This document shows, one piece after another, positions 16,218-25,192 of a stretch of DNA of 64,000 bases; the first letter of the stretch is position 1; each line of letters opens with the position of its first letter. The position numbers were made by a program, and so were the translations under genes. Source of the DNA: DASSUW01 sp963811895 (lineage in GTDB: Bacteria; Actinomycetota; Thermoleophilia; Solirubrobacterales; Solirubrobacteraceae); assembly GCA_963811895.1 (NCBI GenBank), contig CAWETE010000007.1, positions 1 through 64,000 on the forward strand. The letters are read 5' to 3'. The notes beneath the pieces were generated by a model that saw nothing but the letters and a program-made list of their open reading frames with translations, made no database searches and had not been told where the DNA came from.

Positions 16218-17676
16218 CGAAGCACAGCAGCAGGAAGCTGCCGAGGATCAGCCCGGCGTCGAGGAACACCGCCGCCGTCCAGTCGCCCGTGGCGTCGCGC
16301 AGCACGCCGCTGATCGCCGGCGAGAGCACCGCGCCCATCTCCGAGATCAGGTTCATCATCCCGAAGGCGGCGCCCATGAGGGCCGCGGTCGGCACGAGGT
16401 CCGCCGCCAGCGCGTGCCACATCGGCTGCAGGGCGTTGAAGAACAGGCTGGTCACGAAGAGCAGCGCGCCGAGCGCCCACAGGGCGTTGCCGCCGGCCGA
16501 CAGGTAGAAGCCGAAGGCGACGGTCAGCAGGCCCTGGATCAGCGTGAAGCTGACCAGCATCGGCTTGCGCCCGCGACCTGAGCGCTTCTCGCGGTCGCCG
16601 AGCCAGCCGCCGAGCGGGAAGCCGATGATGCCCGCCACGCCGAAGAAGGTCGCGGTCAGCGCCGACTCCCAGAAGCCGCCCTTGGCGGCGTCGGCCACGA
16701 TCGAGACCGACCAGAAGCTGAAGAACCAGAGGTTCCAGAGGATCGCGATGCCCGCCAGGTAGATCAGCATCAGGTCGCGGTTCATCAGCACGGGGCCGAC
16801 GTCGCCGCTCATGCGGACGAAGATGAAGCCGACCAGCGCCAGGGCGAGGCCGAGCTCGAGCAGCGCGACGACCCACTCCGACAGGCCCGCCTCGGTGGCG
16901 ATCATGTAGATGGCCATCACCGCGACGAAGAAGACGGCTGCGTAGGCGCCCAGCCGGCCGGCGGCGGGCAGGTAGGCCGGCTTGAAGACGTGCTCGCCGC
17001 CCTGGCTGCGGAAGAAGCGGTGCATGCCGAGGCCGATCAGCACCGCGCCCAGGCCGAGCGCGAGGAACGGCATCCGCCAGGCCTCGTCGGCGCCGAACAC
17101 CGAGCTTCCGAGGTCGATCAGCGGCGCCGCCAGCAGCATCGCCAGCGTGATGCCGATCGCCAGGCCGGTGATCACCACGCCCATGCCCAGGCTGCGCTTC
17201 TCCTCGGGCGTCTGCTCGGCGATCAGGCTGCGGTCGTTCGAGTAGAAGAGGCCCGCGCCGAGGCCGGTGATCACGCGCAGCGCGACGAAGCCGATCAGCG
17301 CGGTCATGACGCCGCTCAGGAGCGTCGCCACGCCGGCCCAGACGATCGCGATGACGATCACCGTCCGGTGGCCGAGCCGATCGCCGATGAAGCCGCCGGG
17401 GAACTGGGTGAGCATGTAGCCCGCGAACAGGAGGCTGCCGACGAGGCCGCCGAGCGCGAACGGGTTCTGGGTGCCCGCCAGGATCGGCACGTTGGCGTCG
17501 ATCATGTAGGTGACGACGGGGCCGGTGATCGTGCGGTCCGCGCCGCTCGCCACCCAGCCCAGCAGTAGCCAGAACCACAGCGTCTTGTAGCCCGCGTACG
17601 GCTTGACCTCGGGCTCTCCCTCACCGCGCGTGAAGCGCCCGGTGTGGGTCTGAGTGCGCTCGTCGATGTGCGTCAT
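16180..17676 (-). CDS. MFS transporter (12 TM)
   Basis: A 498-residue major facilitator with the motif FIGDRLGHRTVIV after helix 2 and GGWLGDREKRSGRGRKP in the central half-repeat, both conserved MFS cytoplasmic loops. The overall look is of the anion/sugar-acid:cation symporter branch, but the substrate cannot be assigned. The ATG at 17676 was chosen; a GTG four codons upstream is possible. It is divergent from a second MFS gene with 63 bases between them, and next to an RraA-type aldolase, consistent with organic-acid uptake and breakdown. Confidence 0.85.
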   Translation of the reverse strand: MTHIDERTQTHTGRFTRGEGEPEVKPYAGYKTLWFWLLLGWVASGADRTITGPVVTYMIDANVPILAGTQNPFALGGLVGSLLFAGYMLTQFPGGFIGDRLGHRTVIVIAIVWAGVATLLSGVMTALIGFVALRVITGLGAGLFYSNDRSLIAEQTPEEKRSLGMGVVITGLAIGITLAMLLAAPLIDLGSSVFGADEAWRMPFLALGLGAVLIGLGMHRFFRSQGGEHVFKPAYLPAAGRLGAYAAVFFVAVMAIYMIATEAGLSEWVVALLELGLALALVGFIFVRMSGDVGPVLMNRDLMLIYLAGIAILWNLWFFSFWSVSIVADAAKGGFWESALTATFFGVAGIIGFPLGGWLGDREKRSGRGRKPMLVSFTLIQGLLTVAFGFYLSAGGNALWALGALLFVTSLFFNALQPMWHALAADLVPTAALMGAAFGMMNLISEMGAVLSPAISGVLRDATGDWTAAVFLDAGLILGSFLLLCFVREKRREASPAS

Positions 17677-17692
17677 ATCATCTGACACATTG
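17671..17692 (-). promoter_or_regulatory. Possible operator over MFS start
   Basis: Read on the minus strand, TGTCA and TGACG flank a seven-base centre in TGTCAGATGATATGACG, an imperfect inverted repeat covering the start codon. The AT-rich core stands out in this GC-rich DNA and resembles GntR-type sites. No regulator gene is adjacent, so the assignment is weak. Confidence 0.3.
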
Positions 17693-17739
17693 CCCGCGAC
17701 GGCCGGGTACGACACCTCGACCGTGGGTAGGACCCGGCC

Positions 17740-19131
17740 ATGGAGGCGCGTAGGGGGTCGCTCCGCCGGGTCGTAGCCGCGAGCGTGGTCGGCACCTCGC
17801 TGGAGTGGTACGACTTCTTCCTCTACGGGACCGCCGCCGCGCTGGTGTTCGGCGAGCTGTTCTTCCCGGACGCCGAGCCGCTGGTCGGCACGCTGCTGGC
17901 CTTCGCCACCTATGCCGTCGGCTTCGTCGCCCGGCCGGTCGGCGGCGTGATCGCCGGCCACTTCGGCGACCGCACGGGGCGCCGCGGCGTGCTCGTGGCC
18001 ACGCTGCTGGTGATGGGCCTGGCCACGTGCGCGATCGGCCTCCTGCCCACCTACTCGGCGATCGGCATCCTCGCGCCGATCCTGCTCGTGGCGCTGCGCT
18101 TCATCCAGGGCCTCGGCCTCGGCGGCGAGTGGGGCGGCGCGGTCCTGATGGTCTCCGAGCACGGCGACCCGCGCCGGCGCGGGCTGTACGCGAGCTGGCC
18201 GCAGGTCGGCGTCCCGGCCGGCAACCTCATGGCCGCCGGCGTGCTCGCGGTGCTGGCCGCCGTGCTGACCGACGAGGCGTTCAGCGCCTGGGGCTGGCGG
18301 ATCCCGTTCCTGCTCAGCGGCGTGCTGGTGCTCGTCGGCCTGTGGATCCGGCTGCGGGTCGAGGAGTCGCCGCTGTTCCAGCAGGTCGAGCAGACCGCCT
18401 CGCGCGCCAAGGCCCCGCTGGCCGAGGTCCTGCGCGACTACCCGAAGCAGCTGGCGATCGCCTTCGGCGCGCGGATCGGCACCGACGTCGCCTTCTACGT
18501 CTTCACGCTCTTCATCCTCACCTACGCCACCGAGCAGGTCGGCCTGGGCAAGGGCACGGTGCTGAACGCGGTGCTGATCGGCTCGGCGCTCCAGCTGTTC
18601 CTGATCCCGGCGTTCGGGGCGCTGTCCGACCGCGTCGGCCGCCGGCCCGTGTACATGGCGGGCGCGCTCGGCGCCGCGGTCTGGGCCTTCGCGTTCTTCC
18701 CGCTGCTCGACACCGGCTCGTGGTGGGGAGTCGTGGCGGCGGCCACCGGCGGCCTGATCTTCCACGCGCTGATGTACGGGCCGCAGGCGGCGTTCATCGC
18801 CGAGCTGTTCGACACGCGCGTGCGCTACAGCGGCGCGTCCATGGGCTACCAGGTGGCGGGCATCTTCGGCGGCGCGCTGGCGCCGATCATCGCCACCGCG
18901 CTGCTTGCCTGGTCGGGGTCGTGGGTGGCGGTTTCGCTGTACGTGGTGGCTGCTTTGTGCGTCACCGTGGTGGCGCTGCTGGTGGCGCGGGAGACGGCTC
19001 GCGAGGATCTCGAGCCGCGTGAGGGCTGGTCGCTTCGTTCGCGAGCCGGAGCGCGAGCGAACGTCAACTGCGGCTGGGTAGGGAAGCGGGGACGCCGGCG
19101 GGGCCGGTTTCCTTCATCCAATCCTGCCTAA
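17740..19131 (+). CDS. MFS transporter, metabolite:H+ symporter (MHS) family
   Basis: A 463-residue proton symporter for organic acids or osmolytes. The MHS signature SLEWYDFFLYGTAAAL opens helix 1, GHFGDRTGRRGVLV follows helix 2, and LRFIQGLGLGGEWGGAVL is the diagnostic helix-4 motif. The core should end near ARETAREDL; the last ~35 residues (NVNCGWVGKRGRRRGRFPSS) are read from the left half of a palindromic repeat and have no family counterpart, so the tail was probably replaced when the repeat arrived. It is divergent from another MFS gene. Confidence 0.88.
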   Translation: MEARRGSLRRVVAASVVGTSLEWYDFFLYGTAAALVFGELFFPDAEPLVGTLLAFATYAVGFVARPVGGVIAGHFGDRTGRRGVLVATLLVMGLATCAIGLLPTYSAIGILAPILLVALRFIQGLGLGGEWGGAVLMVSEHGDPRRRGLYASWPQVGVPAGNLMAAGVLAVLAAVLTDEAFSAWGWRIPFLLSGVLVLVGLWIRLRVEESPLFQQVEQTASRAKAPLAEVLRDYPKQLAIAFGARIGTDVAFYVFTLFILTYATEQVGLGKGTVLNAVLIGSALQLFLIPAFGALSDRVGRRPVYMAGALGAAVWAFAFFPLLDTGSWWGVVAAATGGLIFHALMYGPQAAFIAELFDTRVRYSGASMGYQVAGIFGGALAPIIATALLAWSGSWVAVSLYVVAALCVTVVALLVARETAREDLEPREGWSLRSRAGARANVNCGWVGKRGRRRGRFPSSNPA

Positions 19132-19223
19132 GGGTCGTATATCGACCCCTAGACAGGATGCTTCGCCGAAATCCGACGCCGCGGCCGACCCCGTCGCCTC
19201 CCTACCCAGCCGCAGTTGACGTT
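19060..19223. repeat. Palindromic dispersed repeat, long copy
   Basis: The left arm AACGTCAACTGCGGCTGGGT... (19060-19084) is repeated perfectly in inverse at 19199-19223, 25 bases each. Inside lies a second palindrome centred near 19140, with GGGTCG-TATAT-CGACCC and flanking ATCCTG/CAGGAT. The first 25 bases, and two more outside, are identical to the start of the copy at 56028. It encodes the tail of the MHS transporter and overlaps a promoter for the next gene. It resembles REP/MITE-like elements, but no family is known to me. Confidence 0.8.
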
Positions 19224-19256
19224 GTCCCTAACCGGCGTACACTGATCAGCCGGTTA
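19216..19256 (+). promoter_or_regulatory. Sigma70-like promoter with operator at arginase-like start
   Basis: TTGACG (19216-19221) and TACACT (19238-19243) are 16 bases apart, close to the housekeeping consensus. The expected start of transcription is about six bases before the ATG, so the mRNA would be nearly leaderless; no ribosome-binding site is present. TAACCGGC (19229-19236) and GCCGGTTA (19249-19256) form an inverted repeat with a 12-base centre around the -10 box, a typical repressor site. The -35 box lies inside the repeat's right arm. Confidence 0.6.
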
Positions 19257-20095
19257 TGAACCACGCCATCATCGGCGCTCCCACGAGCCTCGGCGCCTTC
19301 GGCCCCGGCCAGGAGCAGGCGCCCCGGGCGCTGCGTGAGGCCGGCCTCCGCGCAGACCGCGACTTCGGCGACATCCCGCTGCGCCGCTGGCAGCCCGACC
19401 GCGAGAACCGCCGCGCCCAGAACGCCGACGGCGTCGCGCAGGCAGCGCGCGAGGTCGCGGAACGGGTGGAGGCCGCGATCCGCTCCGGCCACGTGCCCGT
19501 CGTGCTCGGCGGCGACTGCACGGTCGGCGTCGGCACGGTGGCCGGCGCGCAGGCGGCCGGGCAGCAGGTCGGCCTCGTCTACTTCGACATGCACCCGGAC
19601 CTCAACACGCCGGAGACCGTGGAGACCGGGACCCTGGACTGGATGGGCATGGCGCACATGCTCGGCCTCGCAGACACGCCGCTGACCGAGGTCGCGCGGC
19701 TCGACCCCGCCGACGTGCTGCTCTTCGCGCGGCAGGACGACCAGACACGCCCGGCCGAGCGCGAGGCGATCGAGCGCCACAACCTCGAGTCGGTCATGGT
19801 CGAGGACGTCGCCGCCGACCCCCGCGGGACGGCGAAGCAAGCCGCGCAGCGGTTCGAGCGCTACCTCGTGCACTTCGACGTCGACGTGGTCGACTTCGTC
19901 GACCTGCCGCTGTCCGAGAACACCGGCCACAACATCGGCCTCCCGTTCCAAGCGGCCTGCGCCGCGCTCGAGGTGCTCGCAAACGGCGCGGGCTTCGCCG
20001 GGCTCACGGTGACCGAGCACAACCCGCTGCACGGCGCCGAGGACGGGTCGACGACGAAGGCGCTCGCCGACGCGCTTCAGCGCGTGTTGAGCTGA
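19256..20095 (+). CDS. Arginase/agmatinase-fold enzyme, His-to-Cys ligand variant
   Basis: A 279-residue ureohydrolase-fold protein. The metal-site motifs are VVLGGDCTVG (family GGDH, here Cys in place of the first His ligand), VYFDMHPDLN (D-x-H-x-D present), HFDVDVVDFVD (D-x-D present) and TEHNP. With five of six ligands intact it may still bind metal, but the substrate may not be arginine. It has its own promoter and operator and directly follows the palindromic repeat. The last 19 bases overlap the convergent metallopeptidase-like gene. Confidence 0.82.
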   Translation: MNHAIIGAPTSLGAFGPGQEQAPRALREAGLRADRDFGDIPLRRWQPDRENRRAQNADGVAQAAREVAERVEAAIRSGHVPVVLGGDCTVGVGTVAGAQAAGQQVGLVYFDMHPDLNTPETVETGTLDWMGMAHMLGLADTPLTEVARLDPADVLLFARQDDQTRPAEREAIERHNLESVMVEDVAADPRGTAKQAAQRFERYLVHFDVDVVDFVDLPLSENTGHNIGLPFQAACAALEVLANGAGFAGLTVTEHNPLHGAEDGSTTKALADALQRVLS

Positions 20096-20727
20096 GCGGC
20101 CAGCAGGCCGAGCGGGCGGCCCCAGTCCTCGATGGACGAGGGGGCGGGGATGCCGTAGCCGGAGCCGGCGAGCGAGATGCGGCCGCGCAGCGCCCACTTG
20201 GCGAAGGTGTCGGCGAAGCGCTCCTCGACGGCCGTGCAGGCGCCGGTCGGCAGCATCGCGGAGTTGCCGCACTCGCCGACGCGCGGGATCTGCGTGTCGA
20301 GCTGCTTGACGAGCTCGTCGTCGACGAGCTGGAAGTCGACCACGTGGCCGAGCTCGTGCAGGACCACGACCTCGCGATCGATCGCCCGCTCGCCGTTGAG
20401 CGTCCGCGCGTCGAAGCTCACGACGGCGCGGTCCATCGTCATCTCGGCGAGGCCGATCGCCTCGCCCTGCGGCAGGTCGGTGCGCACCTCGACGAGGCCG
20501 TCGATCTCGGCGATCAGGCGCTGGGCCTCGGGCCGCGCCCGCTGGATCGAGGCCAGGATCCACGCCCGGTCCTTCGGCTTGACGTCGGGCGCGAAGCGCA
20601 GCGTCGCGGCGCGCGTCTCCTCGCTGATCTTGTTGCCGCCGGTCGCCGCCGCGCCCGCGTCGGGCCAGACACGGACGCCGACGAGGGCGACGAGCGCCCA
20701 GGCGGCGATGACGATGGCTACGCGCAT
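20077..20727 (-). CDS. Secreted HExxH protein, putative zinc metallopeptidase
   Basis: A 216-residue protein with an N-terminal signal anchor (MRVAIVIAAWALVALVGVRV) and the zinc-binding helix VVVLHELGHVVDF. A possible third ligand is Glu in VEERFADTFAKWAL, about 40 residues on. Two Cys flank GNSAMLPTGAC and may form a disulphide. The pattern fits small gluzincin-like proteins of unknown substrate. It sits 40 bases downstream of the BrkB-type gene on the same strand. Confidence 0.75.
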   Translation of the reverse strand: MRVAIVIAAWALVALVGVRVWPDAGAAATGGNKISEETRAATLRFAPDVKPKDRAWILASIQRARPEAQRLIAEIDGLVEVRTDLPQGEAIGLAEMTMDRAVVSFDARTLNGERAIDREVVVLHELGHVVDFQLVDDELVKQLDTQIPRVGECGNSAMLPTGACTAVEERFADTFAKWALRGRISLAGSGYGIPAPSSIEDWGRPLGLLAAQLNTR

Positions 20728-20767
20728 GTCCCGTCTACATCGGCGCGCCGCGCAGCAAAGCTGAGCG

Positions 20768-21723
20768 TCAGGCCTTGCCGGCCTTCTCGCGCTCGTCCTT
20801 CGGCACGTCGCGGTACGGCGCCTGGATCTCCTCCTCGGCGCCGGGGACGCCGGCCTCCAGCTCGCGCGCCCGCTCGGTCTCGGCGTTCAGCTCGGCGCCG
20901 ATCAGCACGGCGATGTTGGTGATCCACATCCAGACGAGGAAGACGATCACCCCGCCGAGCGTGCCGTAGGTCTTGTCGTAGGAGCTGAAGTTGGCGACGT
21001 ACAGCGCGAAGCCCGCGGAGGCCAGCACCCACAGGATCACGGCGACCACGCTGCCCGGCGAGATCCAGCGGAAGCCGGCCGGCTTCGCGTTCGGCGCCGA
21101 CCAGTAGAGGATCGCCAGCATCAGCATCACGACCACGAGCAGCACGGGCCACTTGGCGATGTCCCACACCATCACCGCGGTGTCGCCCAGCCCGACCGCG
21201 CTGCCGATCGCCTCGGCCACCGGGCCGGACACGATCAGCGCGAGCACGACCAGGGCGGCCATCAGGACGAGGATCAGCGTCACGAGGATCTGAAGTGGGC
21301 GCAGCTTCCAGAACGGGCGGCCCTCGTCGCGCTCGTAGATGGAGTTGGAGGCGCGCATGAAGGCGCCGACGTAGTTCGACGCCGTCCACAGCGCGAGCGC
21401 GAGACCGACGATCAGGCCCAGGAAGGCGGTCGACCGGTTGGCCGAGATCTCCTCGATCGGGCGCTTGACGGTGTCACGGCCGACTCGGGCCCGAGCTGGG
21501 CGACGGTGTCGGTGACCACGCGCGTGATCGTCGCCGGGTCGACGACGAGGCCGAGGATCGAGATCATCGCGATGAACGCGGGGAAGATCGAGAGCACCGC
21601 GTAGTAGGTGAGCGCGGCGGCCCAGTCGGTCAGGTTGTCGTCCCTGAACTCCGAGACGACGCGCTTGCCGGTGCCGAACCAGGAGCGCTTGCTGAGGTCC
21701 GTGGGGGTTTCTGGGGCCTTCAT
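20768..21723 (-). CDS. YihY/BrkB-family inner-membrane protein (frameshifted)
   Basis: A six-helix membrane protein family formerly misnamed RNase BN. The N-terminal part (MKAPETPTDLSKRSWF, DNLTDWAAALTYYAVLSIFPAFIAM) and the C-terminal part (VKRPIEEISANRSTAFLGL onward, GSVVAVILWVLASAGFALYV, YGTLGGVIVFLVWMWITN) are both highly typical. They lie in different frames that meet near 21475 in GCCGTGACACC, where one base seems to be missing. A corrected product would be about 318 residues with a charged tail. The function is probably transport or envelope-related, and uncertain. Confidence 0.75.
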
Positions 21724-21760
21724 ACGACGAGCCTTCCCGCCGCTCGGCCGGATCGAACGC

Positions 21761-23386
<1,626 letters not shown>

Positions 23387-23408
23387 GGGGGCGGGTAGGT
23401 TCGCAGGC

Positions 23409-24293
23409 ATGCCGATCACCGTCCATGTCGCGCCCGAGCCCGATCCCGAGGTGGAGACCGCCGTCCGCGAGGCAGGCGGGGAAATCGGGACGCTCTCGGA
23501 GGCGGACGGGCTCGTGTGGGTGGGTTCGAACCCGGACGAGTTCCCGGACGCGCTGCCCGACACGGTGCGCTGGGTCCAGCTGCCGTCGGCCGGAGTGGAG
23601 CTGTGGCTCGACCGGATCGACCGCGAGCGGCAGTGGACCTCGGCCGCGCCCGCCTTCGGGCGGGGCGTCGCCGAGCACGCGCTGACCCTCATGCTGGCCG
23701 GCACGCGGCGGCTGCACGAGTTCGCGCGGGCGCGGACGTGGACGCGCCCGGAGATCCACCGGCTCGAGGGCGCGACGGTGGCGATCATCGGGACCGGCAG
23801 CATCGGCCGCGCCCTGATCGAGCTGCTCGAGCCCTTCCGGGTCGAGGTGCTGGCGGTGACACGGCGCGGGCGCGACGGCACGCTGCCGATCGAACGCGTC
23901 GGCGAGGTCTGGCCGCGGGCGCAGTTCGTGGTCATCGCCGCGCCGGCCACGGCGGCGACGCGCCATCTCGTGGGCGCCGACGAGCTCGCCGCGATGCGTG
24001 ACGACGCCTGGCTGGTGAACGTGGCGCGCGGGGCGCTGGTCGACACCGACGCGCTCGTGCGCGCGCTGGCCGAGGGCTCGATCGCCGGCGCGGCCCTCGA
24101 CGTCACCGACCCCGAGCCGCTGCCCGACGGCCACCCGCTGTGGACCGAGCCGCGCGCGCTGGTCACGCCGCACGTCGCGAACCCGGACGTCACGCTGATG
24201 CGCGACCTGGCCGAGCTCGCCGGCGAGCAGGTGCGGCGGCTCGTGGCCGGCGAGCCGCTGCTGTCGCCGGTCGACCGCGACGCGGGCTACTGA
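23409..24293 (+). CDS. D-isomer-specific 2-hydroxyacid dehydrogenase
   Basis: A 294-residue NAD(P)-dependent oxidoreductase. The nucleotide-binding Rossmann loop is VAIIGTGSIGRALIELL, the catalytic Arg lies in LVNVARGALVDTDALVRAL, the Glu region is DVTDPEPLPDGHPLW and the catalytic His is in VTPHVAN. The N-terminal lobe is short. It may act on glycerate/glyoxylate-type or branched 2-oxoacids; the exact substrate is not deducible. It converges with and overlaps the pyrophosphatase stop by seven bases. Confidence 0.9.
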   Translation: MPITVHVAPEPDPEVETAVREAGGEIGTLSEADGLVWVGSNPDEFPDALPDTVRWVQLPSAGVELWLDRIDRERQWTSAAPAFGRGVAEHALTLMLAGTRRLHEFARARTWTRPEIHRLEGATVAIIGTGSIGRALIELLEPFRVEVLAVTRRGRDGTLPIERVGEVWPRAQFVVIAAPATAATRHLVGADELAAMRDDAWLVNVARGALVDTDALVRALAEGSIAGAALDVTDPEPLPDGHPLWTEPRALVTPHVANPDVTLMRDLAELAGEQVRRLVAGEPLLSPVDRDAGY

Positions 24294-24760
24294 CGCGACC
24301 TGCCGAGCAGCTGCTCGGCGAAGGCGCGGCCCTCCCAGCCCTGGACCTCGACCTCCTTGCCCTCGGGGACCTTGTAGATCGAGAAGAAGTGCTCGATCTC
24401 CCCGCGCAGCTGTGAGGGCAGGTCGTCGAGCTCCTCCATGTGGCTCCAGTTGGGATCCGCGAACGGCACGCAGAGCAGCTTGTCGTCCTGCCCGGCCTCG
24501 TCCTTGGTGCGGAACACGCCGATCACGCGGACCGGGATCACGCAGCCCGGGAAGGTCGCCGCGGACACGCAGACCATGGCGTCGAGCGGCGTCCCCTTCG
24601 GCGAGCGGGTGCCCTGGATGAAGCCATAGTCTGTGGGATACACCACCGAGGAGAAGAGGAAGCGGTCGAGCTTGATGCCTCCCAGCTCCTCGTCCCAGGT
24701 GTACTTGTTGCGCGATCCCTTCGGGATCTCGACCAGGCAGTGGACGGGCTCGCCGGTCAT
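24287..24760 (-). CDS. ppa: Inorganic pyrophosphatase (family I)
   Basis: A 157-residue enzyme that hydrolyses pyrophosphate to two phosphates and pulls biosynthetic reactions forward. Typical motifs are VEIPKGSRNKYTWDEE, FSSVVYPTDYGFIQGT, the Asp cluster GTPLDAMVCV, FPGCVIPVRVIG, and DEAGQDDKLLCVP. Length and order match soluble bacterial family I enzymes. The start at 24760 gives the usual N-terminus; a start five codons earlier is possible. It is divergent from mscL with 36 bases between. Confidence 0.95.
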   Translation of the reverse strand: MTGEPVHCLVEIPKGSRNKYTWDEELGGIKLDRFLFSSVVYPTDYGFIQGTRSPKGTPLDAMVCVSAATFPGCVIPVRVIGVFRTKDEAGQDDKLLCVPFADPNWSHMEELDDLPSQLRGEIEHFFSIYKVPEGKEVEVQGWEGRAFAEQLLGRSRQ

Positions 24761-24796
24761 GAGCCGGGCGAGCATACCCACCCGAAGGGAGGCGGC

Positions 24797-25183
24797 ATGA
24801 TCAAGGAGTTCCGCGAGTTCCTGCTGCGCGGCAACGTCGTGGACCTCGCCGTCGCGGTCGTCCTCGGGGCGGCGTTCGGCGCGGTCGTCACGTCGTTCGT
24901 CAATGACGTTCTGATGCAGATCGTCGCGATCGTCTTCAGCGAGCCCGACTTCAGCGGCCTCACCATCACGATCAACGACTCGCAGATCCGCTACGGCTCG
25001 TTCCTCAACGCCCTGCTCACGTTCACGATCGTCGGCGCGGCGATCTTCTTCTTCGTCGTCAAGCCGATCAACGCGCTGATGGCGCGCCGCAAGGCCGGGC
25101 TCGAGCCGGAGCCCGAGGCGGTGCCGGAGGACGTCGTGCTGCTCGGCGAGATCCGCGACCTGCTGCGGGAGGGGCGCGGTTAG
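24797..25183 (+). CDS. mscL: Large-conductance mechanosensitive channel
   Basis: A 128-residue membrane protein that opens a wide pore at high membrane tension and protects against hypo-osmotic shock. The N-terminal amphipathic helix (MIKEFREFLLRGNVVDLAVA), first pore helix (VVLGAAFGAVVTSFVNDVLM), periplasmic loop, second helix (TFTIVGAAIFFFVVKPINAL) and cytoplasmic helical bundle (VVLLGEIRDLLRE) are all present. GGGAGG is at ideal distance. It is followed nine bases later by a BTAD regulator, though no functional link is evident. Confidence 0.96.
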   Translation: MIKEFREFLLRGNVVDLAVAVVLGAAFGAVVTSFVNDVLMQIVAIVFSEPDFSGLTITINDSQIRYGSFLNALLTFTIVGAAIFFFVVKPINALMARRKAGLEPEPEAVPEDVVLLGEIRDLLREGRG

Positions 25184-25192
25184 CATCGTGAG

